A DNA stretch of 64,000 bases, taken from NCBI GenBank assembly GCA_907163375.1, contig CAJQUW010003148.1, forward strand, positions 124,001 to 188,000, given 5' to 3'. Below, piece by piece: positions 33,873-45,250 of this stretch; positions within the stretch are counted from its first letter, which is position 1, and each line of letters begins with the position of its first letter. Position numbers and translations under genes: made by a program. This stretch comes from Prostheceraeus crozeri (lineage: Eukaryota > Platyhelminthes > Polycladida > Euryleptidae). A model generated the notes under the pieces. It was not told where the DNA came from and did no database searches. It saw only the letters and a list, made by a program, of their open reading frames with translations.

Positions 33873-36296
33873 ACCAGAGTTGGAAAAGTCGGAATTGGAA
33901 TTAATTCCGATCCGGAATTAATTCCATTTTTCGTCGGAATTGGAATTGGCGATATTCAAATCTACTGGAATTGGAATTGGAATTGGAATTGACCTTGATA
34001 AAGCTCAATTCCACTTTTTCGATAGACCTGTGATAAATCTATTTGTACAAAAATTTAACACACAGCACTCGGCCGTTGTGTTAACTGCACGCAGAGATAA
34101 AGGAGAGATATATCGACAGAGGGAGCTTTATTCTATTGTTGAATGGGTGACCCGTCAGGGAAATGTGGTTGGTCGATAGGGTGTGGAAATCCAACCCATC
34201 TCATATCGTCTGATAGACATGCCAAAATTGTGCATCGCGTTTTTCTGTCAAAGAGAGTGACCGATTTATCCTGAACTGGTGAAAAATTATCCCTCGGAAA
34301 ACAGAAAAAGCAATCTCTCCCTCTTTTACGACGATTCTTTATTTGTTAACGATGTCCGACGATGTCACGGAGGAGAATTAGGTGCTTTTTAGATGGGTTG
34401 CGTTTTTTTTCGCATTCCCCCTCCAATCGACCGCACGCGCTGCTGTGGTTCCGTTACGCAGTGCGCACCCTTATCGTCGATCTATCTCCCTCTTATCTCT
34501 GACTGCACGTAAGCTTGCTGATGCTCAGCAAGTGTCATATGAGAACAAAAGGCAGCAGTCGGCAGTCGCCAATGCATCAATTTCGTCGTCATGTTTTTTC
34601 CCTAAAGGTTACTACAACTACTCGAGCCTGCTCATTTTATCGAGCAGTCACACGGTGTGGAGGCTAGCCGATTATTTCGCAGAAGAATCATTTCATTTCA
34701 CAGTCGTTCCCATAATGGACCGCGAAGATGAGATGAGAGCTCTTCCCAAAAGCCTGCAGTCTTTTTTCGCGCAATCTAGCGACACGAAGAAGGCTCGTTG
34801 CGTGCGATGCCAGGCGCTCGTCCAGTTTTCGTTCGGAGTAACGTCGAATCTCGTCCGCCATCTTCAGGTGAGGAAGAAGTAGGGTTGCATTAAAAAAACA
34901 TTAGAAAAACACGTTTAATAAATAGTTAATAGGCTTGATAACACATAACGTTAATTCTTGTATTTGAAATTGAAAATCGATACAAATTAAAAGTCTATGA
35001 TTGGTCTATGGCGCATAATACTACCATAGATAGCTGACTCTACATCTAATACCACGTATCACCGAGAAAACTTTATTCGAAGATGACAAATTTCGATGAG
35101 CGATGTATTGTAAAATCGAGTAAAAAAAGGTAACTGATGCTATAATGCAGTGAATTCGCTGAGAAAATGTAATCGTTTTCGAGGCCCAACGGAATTTTGT
35201 TACTTAAAGACTACAAAGACGTGAATACAAATCAGAAAATTCGCTGCATTGACACACTTCGGAATATCGATGATGAACACAAATGGTACCTATGTAAGTT
35301 CCTATGTAACACAAATGTTACCAAAGTATATTTAAAATTGATAAAACATGCTTTTCATAAAATGCTACCAAAGTATATTTTAAATTGATAAAACATACTG
35401 TATGTCAAATTAAAAAGAACATTATAAAAAATAAAACACAAAAAATAAACATTCGAATAAAAAAAAAGAAAAAACAACCCTAGGAAGAAGGTTACGTATG
35501 TTTCATAATCCCAATCGCAATAGAGTAGGTTATTTATTTTCTGACAAACAATGCGTGGCCGGCTTTGTCTAAAGCGTCGTATCATTTATTCTCCTCAGCG
35601 TCACCACTCCCAGGAGTTCGGCGAGTACCAAAAAAAAGAAGGAAGAGTCGAAGAAAGACGAACGCCAGACACCCGGATCGAGCCAAATCAAGCTTGATAG
35701 TTTCTTCAAAGGTGACAAGAAGTTCAGTGCGACTCATCCCGAGCAGAAGCAGCTGACGAAGTGTGTCGTGGGTATGATCGCCTGCGATGGAAATCCCCTC
35801 TGCATGACGGAGAAGAAATACTTTCGCCAATTCGCCATGTTGGCCGAACCTATGTGAGTACATTTGTAAAAATTAAATCCGACTTTCACTAAGAATTGTT
35901 TCCTATGTTTTATTTCCTGCTCTCGCTTCTCAGGTTCCATATCCCGTCGCGTCCAACCATTCGCAACAACCTGCTCCCGACTATGTGGGAAAAAATGAAG
36001 GGCATCATGATACAAGACTTTGCCGACATCAATGGAGTGAGTAATGAAATCATTTTTTCGGTTGTCTATTCTGTGTCACCTTTTAATTCTCTACGACGAT
36101 CCAACTTCCCTTTTCAGGTCTACGGCACTGTGGACATTTGGACGAATCGAAGAATGGACTCTTTTATGGGGGTCACTATTCATTTCATCGACGCTAAGTT
36201 CACCTTGAAGTCCTACGTCATCGCCTGTGCCTGCCTCGAGGGCCGCCACACGGCGGAGAATATTGCGCGTGAGTTTTTTTAATGCATAAATCTACC

Positions 36297-36421
36297 GAGC
36301 GTCGGTGGTCGAGTGATAAAGTGACCGTCGCATCCACAGTGTAAACATATCTTTACTCTATGGCCACATCGTCACACTCGTCAGACCCCATCAGTGGTCG
36401 CGAGTTCAAACCCAGGCGCTC
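36297..36421 (+). mobile_element. tRNA-like SINE head in hAT intron 4
   Basis: GAGCGTC at the start pairs with GGCGCTC at the end (seven pairs, one of them G-U). An A-box-like TGGTCGAGTGATAAAG and a B-box-like GAGTTCAAACCC lie between. The middle is too long for a plain tRNA and there is no good anticodon arm. Confidence 0.45.
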
Positions 36422-36568
36422 GGAAGTCGATCCTTTAAAAAAAATCTGCTCGCTTCTGCGCCTCTGCTGTGATTATGCTTCACTGCTCTAATTGCGTTGA
36501 GAAGTTGATGTCGAGAGGTTCCATTTGACTCACACCTGTGTGCATAAAGCCGCTAGCTTCTGCGCATT

Positions 36569-36641
36569 GCCGCGATGGCTCAGTTGGTAGAGTGTCTGCC
36601 TAGATAGCTGAAGGTCGGTGGTTCAAATCCTCCTCTCGGCA
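36569..36641 (+). tRNA. tRNA-like unit in hAT intron 4 (anticodon position AGA)
   Basis: A 73-base cloverleaf: acceptor GCCGCGA/TCTCGGC (one mismatch), D-stem GCTC/GAGT, anticodon stem TCTGC/GCTGA (one mismatch), T-arm GGTGG TTCAAAT CCTCC (one mismatch). The loop CTAGATA would read AGA, but there is no long variable arm as serine tRNAs need, and position 37 is U. Probably a SINE head or pseudogene carried in the intron. Confidence 0.45.
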
Positions 36642-38383
36642 TCAATTTTTCGACGCTGCAAAGACTTTGCTACACTTCTGTCATGTTACTATTCGCATTT
36701 TTGTCATTCAGAACTTTTAAAAATGATATTTTTTCTTCTTCCTTAGATGCGTACGAGGAGGTCGTTCAGTCATTCAACCTTCAGGGCAAGGTTCTCAAAA
36801 TCGTGAGCGACAACGCGGCTTCCATGAAGAAGGCATTCGAAACGAGCCTACCGCAATTGCGGCGTGAAGAGAACGACGATGAAGATGTTGAGAGCGACGA
36901 GTTTGTAGATGAAGATATGGATGTTGACGCGGTGCTAGCTCTGTGCCCAGAGCGGGTCAGCTGCTTCGCACACACACAGCAGCTCACTGTTCGCGACAGT
37001 CTCAAAGCCATCACTCCTGAATCAACGTTGGACAAGTCCCTGAAAAAGGCCGCAGCCATCGTTTCATACGTCCGGTGCTCTACCATCGCAGCTCCCTTCC
37101 TAAAAAAGCAAGGAGTTACTCTGGAGATGGCTAACGTTACTCGCTGGAACTCCCAGTTGCGAATGCTGGAGAGCATAGTTAAGGGATGGACCCAGGTCAA
37201 CGAGTCTCTGAGCCTGGCGTCGGTGAGGGGGCGGCAGCAGGTCGGCACTTTACAAGCGATCGACTTAGCTGCTCTCCGCGAACTCATCAAGCTCCTTCAG
37301 CCCTTTGCAGATGCCATGGCCTTGACACAAGGAGAAAAGGAAGTCACAATCTCAGCTGTATGCCTAGTTGTCCGAGGTCTTGAGTTGGCTGTGGAGCAAG
37401 CCTTCGAACAAGGACCTGCTCAGAAGTTGCGTCTGCTATGCAACGGTCCATTAAATCCAGACTTCTCTCCTTCGAAACGATGGAAAACAAAATCGCCTCC
37501 ATCCTCGATCCCCGGTACAAAACGACGGGTCGAGGCGACAGTGAGGACAAGCGAGTGATCAAAGTAATCGAATCCATGCTGTCGCAGGACGCAGAGGTCG
37601 AAGAGGAGGCAAGCAACGATGGAGGAGACAGTGGTGGTAGTCCGAAGCGGCCTAAGCTGCTCGCATTCCTGGATCAAACGGATCGAGACAAGAAAAGGCC
37701 GAAATCTTCTTGTCTAAAAGAATATCTGAAGCTCCCCGCTAGTTCCGGAGACCCTCTTGCGTTCTGGCAGTCGGCGCCCGATGCGCTGAGGAGGCTGAAG
37801 CCCTTGGCTCAGCAATATCTCGGCCTCACCGCAACATCTGCCCCTTCGGAGAGACTGTTTTCCCGAGCAGGCCACATCAACTCCGCCCGCCGTGCAGCAA
37901 TGGGGAAAGATGTGTTTGAGGCTCTCGTGCTAATTAATGCTAACGAGGAAGTCTTCCAGAACTGCTTATGATTTCTGTTTCTTTTTGTTTGAATTGTAAT
38001 TTTCAACATAGAGGTAATTGGGACTAATTACAACACCAGAATCAATGAAAAATTGAGAATTAACGATGATTTTAGTGACCAACCCTCAATTTCGCAGCTC
38101 GCTTGGCGTCAGTAGGTATCAGGGATCATTAGTTCAGTGTGCGCCTAAATTTCCTGTCGGCGCGTTGGTGCCTTCGGCTTTTTTGGTCGGCTTCGAGTAA
38201 CCTTTAATCTCTGCTCGTTAGCTTTCGACCCGACCACATTTCGCTCTTATCACGGAATTTTTAATCTCCTTTTTTAACATGGACCATTAATCAGTTTTCA
38301 TGATATCATTTTTATCGTCGTTTTTTCTGTCATCAGCAATCACGTTATTCGCACATTGAATTTCTTTCTTCTGTCAGTCATCT

Positions 38384-38406
38384 CATCTCTCTCTCTCTCT
38401 CTCTCA
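38384..38406 (+). repeat. (CT)n microsatellite
   Basis: About nine CT units in the 3' part of the hAT element. Confidence 0.9.
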
Positions 38407-38949
38407 GCGTTTGATTCTTTGCTGACCATTAATTTTCTTTTCTTTTTTTCACGAAATATTGAATATCTCGTTTACGAAACGAAAATGGCGTAGGCTGACC
38501 GGTTACATGTATACACGTACACAAGAAATATGAGCTATGAACATGAAAACGCACATAGGAACGACGCAGGGAAGGGCACACAGGAACAACGAGGATAAGA
38601 TAAGGGTTAGATTGAAACGAACAAGCGTTATATACATTAACATAATACACTATACGCGACATGCAATTATCGGAATTGAATCTTATTATGGAATTGGAAT
38701 TGAATTGAACTGTTTCGACTGGAATTGGAATTGAATTGAACTGTTTCGACTGGAATTGGAATTGGAATTGAAATTTCTGCTCCGGAATTGGAATTGGAAT
38801 TAAAAAATTTCAGTGGAAGTTTTCCAGCTCTGATCTGGACATCCACAATGGTACAGCAGAGAACATGAATAGAAATATGAAAACACATGTAAGTCAGGGA
38901 AGAGTCGTCAAATTAACACAAGTTCGCCTGAAGCCACGTTGAGGCGCCT

Positions 38950-40352
38950 GCACCACACAAGTGTAGAGAAGAGATGCCTCCCGGGTACTTAGTTAGAGGA
39001 CACAAGTCTGAGATATGTTCCATCGTCTGAATTTTGCACACAGTCACGTAGCGGAGAATCACGAAAGCCCCATCTGTACAGCATGTCACGACAGGGACGT
39101 TTCCGGCAGCGAAGACGATTTAGCAGCACCCATTGGCCGTGTGAGAGCTTCGCACCAGGCAGAGCGCGAGTCGGATCATCAATGAGAGCCTTGTTTGGAA
39201 CGTCCAGTGTGACCCAACGTTGGCACCAGGCCGGTCGTATCTGAAAAGAAAGTGCAGGAGAGAAACGCCACATGGGGTAGCGAGAGAGAAGGTACAGGTT
39301 CGGGGATGTTCGATGTCATGAAGAAGAGGTAAGTCGGACACTTTTTGACAGAGTCAAGGAGACGCAAGGTAGCCGCCTCACGTCTCAGGTCTGGCGGGGC
39401 GATGCTTGCGAGTATCGGGAGCCAGTTAGTCCTCGTTGCTTTGATGGCACCGGAGATGATACGCATAGTTTCGTTGAGATGAACATCGACTCGTTTGAAG
39501 TGTGCGAAGTTTCTCCAAATTGTGCAGCAGTATTCTGCGGCCGAGTAGCACAGTGCTACTCCAGATTCACGCAAGACTTGTAGCATGTACACCCCAGATT
39601 GAACCAGCTAACATATTTAGAAAGTTGTTTCTTGTGCAGTTTTCAAATGCTCGTTGTAAGACAGAGTCCGGTCCAAAGTGATTCCTCAGTATACCGGTTT
39701 GGTTTCGTGGATGTAAACATCTAGTTGGTGGTTATTGCGGGAATTATCCAAGTGAAGCACATTAGAGACTGTTTTTATAGGGCTGGACTTTACCACATTT
39801 AATACCTTGTTGAGTTCGTCAAAGGTTCGCGCTTTGTCGCAGCAGATGTCATCTGCGTAAGTAAATTTTCTGCTCCTTGTCGAGGGGATATCGTTGATAC
39901 AAATATTGAAGATGGTAGGTGCCAGGACAGAATCTTTAGGAAGTCCGTTCTTTTGTTTTCTCCATCTGCTGACGTCCTCCCTCAAATGCACACAGAAACG
40001 GCGATTTCGCAGTAGACATTCAATAATGCTCACAGCCCATGGGGGATGCATTTTCTCAATTTCAGAAGGAGTGCCATGCGGTGTCATATGCAGTTGATAA
40101 ATCGAGGCAGACTACTCCTGTCTTTGGCTTCTTTTGGTAGCTATTTCAATGAAGATAGTAAGTGTTAATACCTGATTGCAAGTGGATCGGCCATGCACTT
40201 CCAAAGCCGGCCTGCCCGATGTTGAGAACTTCTTCAATGTGGGGTTTAATTCTGTTAGGGACGATTCGTTCGAAAAGTTTGGAGCACAGTGACAAAAGTG
40301 AAATAGGTCAATAGCTTGTTAGGAGTTGCAAGTTTTTTCCGGGCTTAGGAAT
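38950..40352 (-). pseudogene. LINE B reverse transcriptase core and C-terminus
   Basis: Starts in the middle of RT with PKPGKN, then SKLFERIV, VCLDLSTAYDT (motif A with its catalytic Asp), LPKDSVLAPTIFN (the usual LPQGS is altered) and FTYADDICC (the YADD catalytic box is intact). The C-terminal region follows with the AEYCCTIWRN block and the ALPGAKLSHGQWVLLNRLRC end. Frameshifts separate 40087, 39592 and 39273 frames. It continues the endonuclease piece beyond the LINE A insertion. Confidence 0.78.
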
Positions 40353-41804
40353 GAATGAATGAAATCTTTAGTTGTCTCACAAATCGGTGAGCACATTACA
40401 AAATGTAGTACAAAATTACAGGGAGTTGGTTGATCACGACATAGCAAATAATCTAGCATACATCAATAAAAAACAATCAAAATAAATACATCGACAAAAA
40501 ACGAATGATATCAGTTAAAAAGTTAAGAGCAGTGATTAATAAAAATCGTAGAGAAACGCTGGGTTCTACTTTTCATTTTTCTCAGAGGACATTTGTTTCT
40601 AGTGCGAGAGTCTCGGGGACGAAAAAAATGTCTAAGAGGATGTCTAGCATCTTCCAGCACCACTTTGAAAAGGTTGTGGCACACAGTTTCACAATGGGTA
40701 AAAAGTGAATTGGCAGGCACATCAGTGCCATCAATAATATTCAACACTCTTCTCTCGACACGTGCAAGGCTTTTCTTCAAATAATCAGGAATGTTGCAAA
40801 ACACAGGATACACCCATGAAATGATCGAACGAATAAAAGAACAATATGCGGAGTAGATCAGCACAGAGTCACAACCACCTCTACGAAGATTAAGAATCAA
40901 ATAGATCCTTTTACTTGCTTTCTTTATCAAAAAGTTGACAAATCAGTTCCACTTTAGATCACATGACAAAATGCAACCAAGAATTTTTACCTCTGAGACT
41001 GTACGCAAACATATGACATCTGAATCTGCATGTATACGAAATTCATCAAACGTAATGTTTTTGTTAGTAATGACATTCATGATATAGCATTCATTGAAAT
41101 TAATAGAAAGATCAGTCTTCGGCCCAGCTAGCAATATTTTGCCATTCGATGGCGAGCATGTGATCACTGGAAGATCTCAAGAAATGCAATAGAGTAATAT
41201 CATCTGCATATCTGAGAATTGCAGAATTCACATAAACTGTTTGTAGAGTATCTGTGGCCATACAAAATAATACTGGACCCATAACGCTTCCCTGTGGCTC
41301 GCCACTGCAGATTTTGATCCAGTTTGAAAAATAATTACCAATTTTCACACGTTGAAAGCGATTTGTGAGGTAATCATCCATCCATTTGCAGGCTTGGGCA
41401 GGTATTTTAAATCTCACACATGCTTCCATGATTTATTTCTTTGTCAATTTGTCATAGGTCAACAGTTAGGACTCTTACAGCTCCAGAAGAGGAATCAAGA
41501 AATTCTAAAATTCTACCATACAATAAAGTAAGTGCCACTGTTACTCATTTGCCCTGACCGGGTACATAGGCAAATTGATCATCTGATATTTGGTCCTTCA
41601 TGAATGGAAAAAGCCACTTATCAAGAACTATTCTTTCCAAAACTTTGGCAAGGATAGGTAGAATTGAATTAGGTCTATGCTCACTCACAGTTTTGGGATT
41701 GCTAGATTTTGGTATAGGTGTAATGTTGGCAAACTTCATACACGATGGAACTTTTCCTTCACTAAAGCTTCGATTAAAAATATACGTAATTGCTGGAGCA
41801 AACA
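40353..41804 (-). mobile_element. LINE A: 5'-truncated non-LTR retrotransposon inside LINE B
   Basis: Encodes RT pieces in several frames: ITPIPKSSNPKTVSEHRPN (block 1, about 41700), GEPQGSVMGPVLF and LRYADDITLL (about 41330-41200), and a C-terminal domain with SYCSFIR-like YCSFIRSIISW and LARVERRVLNIIDG (about 40900-40720). The 3' end closes with a short ATTC/CATT repeat (about 40350-40362), a tail type seen in some CR1/L2-related LINEs. Length is about 1.45 kb, so only the 3' half was inserted. The exact target duplication is hidden by the CATT repeat. Confidence 0.8.
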
Positions 41805-42990
41805 AATGGCAATGACATTGGCTGTTCTCCATAATTTAGGGATGCAGGTTTCAATAAGAATTCTTGATAGAGGCCCATATAGCCGTATCTTTGCTTTAGG
41901 ACCAATTTTTAAAAGAAATTCGGGAAATAAAAGGTCGTTACCGGCGGACTTTCTCGCTCTGAGATTAGTAAGAGCTGCATCAAGTTCTTGTGATTGGTAT
42001 TCTTTGAGCAAATCTTGGCATTCTTCATCGAGACATGGAATGTAGATTGGTTTGAATCCTCGTGGGAATGCTTCGATGCTGCTTTGAAAAGTGCTTTGGT
42101 AAAACGAGTGTACGCCTCTTCGATGGAAATTTGGTCTACTGGTATGCAAGGAACACTCTTGTCAAGGCTGATTTTGAAGCTGACCCAATCGACTTTTCGG
42201 AAATCCATCTTGGTTTTTGGATGGAATGGACGATAGGAACGTGTAGGTCAATGGTTGTAATGATCGGGCGGTGTTGACTTCGTGGAAAATCGTTCAGGAC
42301 CTCCTTCACTGTCCCAGGAACAGCACTGCCATTATGGGAAGAGACTGAAGTCAAGTATGGATAGTAATCTTTTTTTCCAGCGAGCTGAGTGGAAGGAACG
42401 TCGTTGCTTTAAGTCCGTGGTTAAGTGAAGATATGCGCTTGAACTCCACTCGACCAGCCATTTCCTGTTTTTATCCATTTTATCGTAGCCCGATTTTACA
42501 TGGTGACTGTTCAAGTCGCCTACGTAGATAGCTGGATGCTTCAGCGCAGGGAGAGACGTAGCAGACCAGTATTCAATTGGAGGCTTGTAGACATTCGCGA
42601 TGTGATAACTTCATATGCGCATCGAATCGCAGAAAGGAGTTGACGAGAGTTGTTCGACGTCTGTGATGTTTCGATTGACGTAGATTGCCCTACCATATTT
42701 TGGGTGTCCGGAGAAAGATATTAGATAGTAACTTGTCAGGTTAAGCTTGCTACGCGGTGCGTTCTGATCTACATGGAGTTCTTGGAGGCAGACGACATCT
42801 ATGTTGTGTGAAACACAGGGATGGGACAAAATATCTCTCTTTGAGGCGGAGATGCCTTCGACGTTGAGTTGTAGAATCCTGAGCTGCGGACTCAGAGCTT
42901 GGAAGCCGGAATCGCATTTTTCTTTTCCAATTTGTTGCTGTATATGGCCGTTATCCAAGTGGATGCGGCTGGTGAAGTCATTTGCTTCCG
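41805..42990 (-). pseudogene. LINE B endonuclease and RT N-terminal part
   Basis: The AP-endonuclease domain shows LRILQLNVEGI, then LQELH, and GDLNSHH near 42520. These are the metal-binding and catalytic landmarks of non-LTR endonucleases. The region then leads into the pre-RT segment (IPCLDEECQDLLKEYQSQ) and the first RT block (KSAGNDLLFPEFL, WRTANVIAI). The pieces lie in several frames, with breaks near 42600, 42360, 42200 and 42060. The gene is not functional. Confidence 0.75.
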
Positions 42991-43184
42991 CATATGATGG
43001 TTGCTAGACACAGGGCGCAGCGAGAACTCTGACTTCATGCTCCCCTAGCAAGATACCAAGATACTCGTTGTTGATTGTTCTGACGTCGACAGTTGCTGAC
43101 AAACGCATTAATTATCGCATTCTGTACAGATGGAGCTAGCCTGATGAAACGAGTGGGCAAAATGGCCAATGTACACCATCAGCT

Positions 43185-43786
43185 GTGCTTAGTACACGGT
43201 ATTCACATGTAGCTGTGTGCGACGTCATACATGACAGTGACCAAACATCAGCAAGCATCGATCCTGAGTGTGACGGCACAAGCAAGGACGATTCAGAGAA
43301 AGACGGAGAGAGTGCAGATACACGTATCATAGATTTCTCATCATCAATCAAAGACATCATCGATAAATTCTGCTGTATTGTGCGTATATTTCATAAGTCG
43401 CCGAATATAAGTCACTCTTTCGAACGACAAGTTGTAATTTTTTGTGCAGGAATCATTCTGGAAAGAGCTTTTATTCGAGACATCCGTATTTGCTGGAACA
43501 GCGACATCTTACAACGCTTTCTAAAGCGTCAGAACTGCATTCAACAGGCTTTGCTCGCACTTAATGAGGAGCATCTGTTTCCGTTTAGTGAACTGGAAAC
43601 GATTAAGAAATGTGTGATGTACTACTTCCAGTAGCCACCGGATTGGTCCGTATCAATCGGCGAGAAGTTGACCTAGTAACGGCGGAACATGTTATTGACT
43701 TTGCCAGCATGAATCTAGAAATCGACTTTCACCACTACTTTTCCCGATCGATGGAATGTCAGAATATTCACTCTTTTGACTAAGAT
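43185..43786 (+). pseudogene. Fragment of a hAT-like transposase
   Basis: A 149-codon frame contains DIRICWNSDILQRFLKRQN, close to the (T)RWNS block of hAT transposases, followed after a one-base shift near 43615 by EVDLVTAEHVIDF, which also fits the segment before the hATC domain. Neither the catalytic D1 nor the hATC end is seen. It lies beside, not inside, the LINE pair, and no terminal repeats were found. Confidence 0.55.
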
Positions 43787-43789
43787 GCT

Positions 43790-45124
43790 GGTCTTCCTGC
43801 GGAGCGGTAACTACGGAAACTTGTCGCAAAAGCCAGCGAACAATTTATTTTGGATCAATTGGATTCCTTTCTAAAAGAACAAAATCAGATAATCGTATAG
43901 CCATCCTCTATGCATTGTAAAATAAACACTTACCTCCCCACTTGGTTTTACCATTTCCTTAAATATTCCTGGTTTGAAAAGCAAATCTAAGTAGGAGACA
44001 TTTTTATTTACTGTCTGAAAAAATTGTGACCTACAAGTAACAGGAATGCCTCTTCAAAATGACAAAAACAGCAAATGATATATTGTTGAAAGTTTTCCCC
44101 TAAAGCTTGCCACTGAGGCAAATATTCCAATTAAAGCAAGTCATTGAGCAAATTTTAGGATTATCTTTATTCTGTGAAAGCATGCAGCATATTGTAGAAA
44201 ACATGTTACAAATATCTTATCATATCTCAAACACCATCTCTGAGCACTTCTACATGCACAAGCGCTGTCAACTATTTAGTATTTTTACCCATTTGTGGCC
44301 TACGTCGACCAGAAATAAAATAATAATTTTATATTCAATAATTCTTTATTGCACTAGGGTCAAGCATACGACCAGCCAGTTCCACTGGCACAGATAAGTG
44401 ACTGGATTTGCATCACCCATGTGTAGATGATCCATCTACAAATGACTATCATAAACACCCATTACAATAACTCTTCATTTTCGCAGTTAATGTTTTAACA
44501 ACAGAATGCTTTTTCACTGACTTTTAGGATAGCGCAAGTCTGAACTCGTATTTACTCGAACAATGGATGTTTCAGTCATTCGTATAGGCTACCTTTTTAT
44601 CACACAGATAAAAAACTTATTCTGCTTTCCTCGTCAACTGCCGCTTGTTTATGATTTGTGACTCTAAGCTACAAAAGAGCAAAACGTGTTGTTACTTATT
44701 TGCCGACATAATTATGTAATTCTTTAGGCGATTAGTTACATAAAATATATTCTCTTTAAGGTTACCTTACGAAACATTTGGCCGAGATTTGTCATTCAAT
44801 TTGCTAAGATATTTAGCGATTGAATTGTGTGCATTCATTTGTGCCTTAATTGATACTAAATAATTAGAATAGAAGTGTGACTATTTTCAACGCATTAACG
44901 CATGTGCAAGCATTTTAAGAAATTGTCACATGCGGCATGTACCTTGTGACTATAATCGAGGAGCAGATTTTCAAAGAAACAACTTAGCTGATTTTGAATA
45001 AAAATCTATATTGAGACAATTATCCAAAAAGGTGGAAAAGATAAATTTATTGACCTATATGGAAAAACTAAATGAAATCCACGTTGTGGGAATACACCAA
45101 AATGTTGAAGGAAAGAATAACATT
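43790..45124. other. Non-coding stretch
   Basis: From about 44580 it belongs to the inverted backbone duplication shared with 26.8-30.0 kb. The earlier part shows nothing that I can support. Confidence 0.4.
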
Positions 45125-45250
45125 TACAGAGTGTTCAAAAAGTGACTGTGCACCTGATGTTTGATCTTAATATAAAATCAAAACAAATGATTCCAAATCA
45201 AGTAATTTGTGTATTAATGATAAGCAAGTAACAAGAAGATGTGAGAGCAG

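Larger units (their letters stand above)
34715..37971 (+). pseudogene. hAT transposase, five exons, two one-base frame breaks
   Basis: Exons: 34715-34867, 35599-35853, 35934-36036, 36118-36268 and 36747-37971, each with GT-AG borders. Exon 1 plus the start of exon 2 form a BED zinc finger (CVRC then HLQ|RHH). The RNase H-like core has D1 in TVDIWTNRR and D2 in VSDNAASM, then VTRWNS. The hATC dimerisation block (SAPSERLFSRAG) is near the end. An A8 run in exon 2 (about 35627-35635) has one A too many: without it the frame agrees with the two-base overhang needed at the exon 2/3 junction. A second break lies near 37430-37438. The open frame upstream of 34715 is not like hAT proteins, so I start at the BED-finger ATG. 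Confidence 0.88.
33875..38832 (+). mobile_element. Autonomous-type hAT element with BED finger (4,958 bp)
   Basis: Exact 8-bp target duplication ATCTGGAC at 33867-33874 and 38833-38840. The ends are CAGAGTTGGAAAAG and, inverted, CAGAGCTGGAAAAC. Just inside both ends are runs of GGAATT (33889-33997 and 38672-38805), in the same orientation on both sides. The interior holds a five-exon transposase gene, two tRNA-like inserts in intron 4 and a (CT)n run at 38384-38406. Confidence 0.93.
38880..43010 (-). mobile_element. LINE B: jockey-like non-LTR retrotransposon, split by LINE A
   Basis: The 5' part (about 43010-41805) encodes the AP-type endonuclease and the start of the reverse transcriptase. 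The 3' part (40352 to about 38880) encodes the rest. The two join in frame at a Val-Ile-Ala-Ile / Pro-Lys-Pro-Gly boundary once the inserted LINE A is ignored. ORF1 is not seen, so the copy is 5'-truncated. The outer limits are estimates. Confidence 0.8.

Noticed and set aside
34382..34714. Upstream extension of the BED-finger frame as coding
   Set aside because: Composition is unlike hAT N-termini and an ATG in good position starts the BED-finger part at 34715.
36781..37290. 169-codon minus-strand frame
   Set aside because: Antisense shadow of hAT exon 5, which has clear family motifs on the plus strand.
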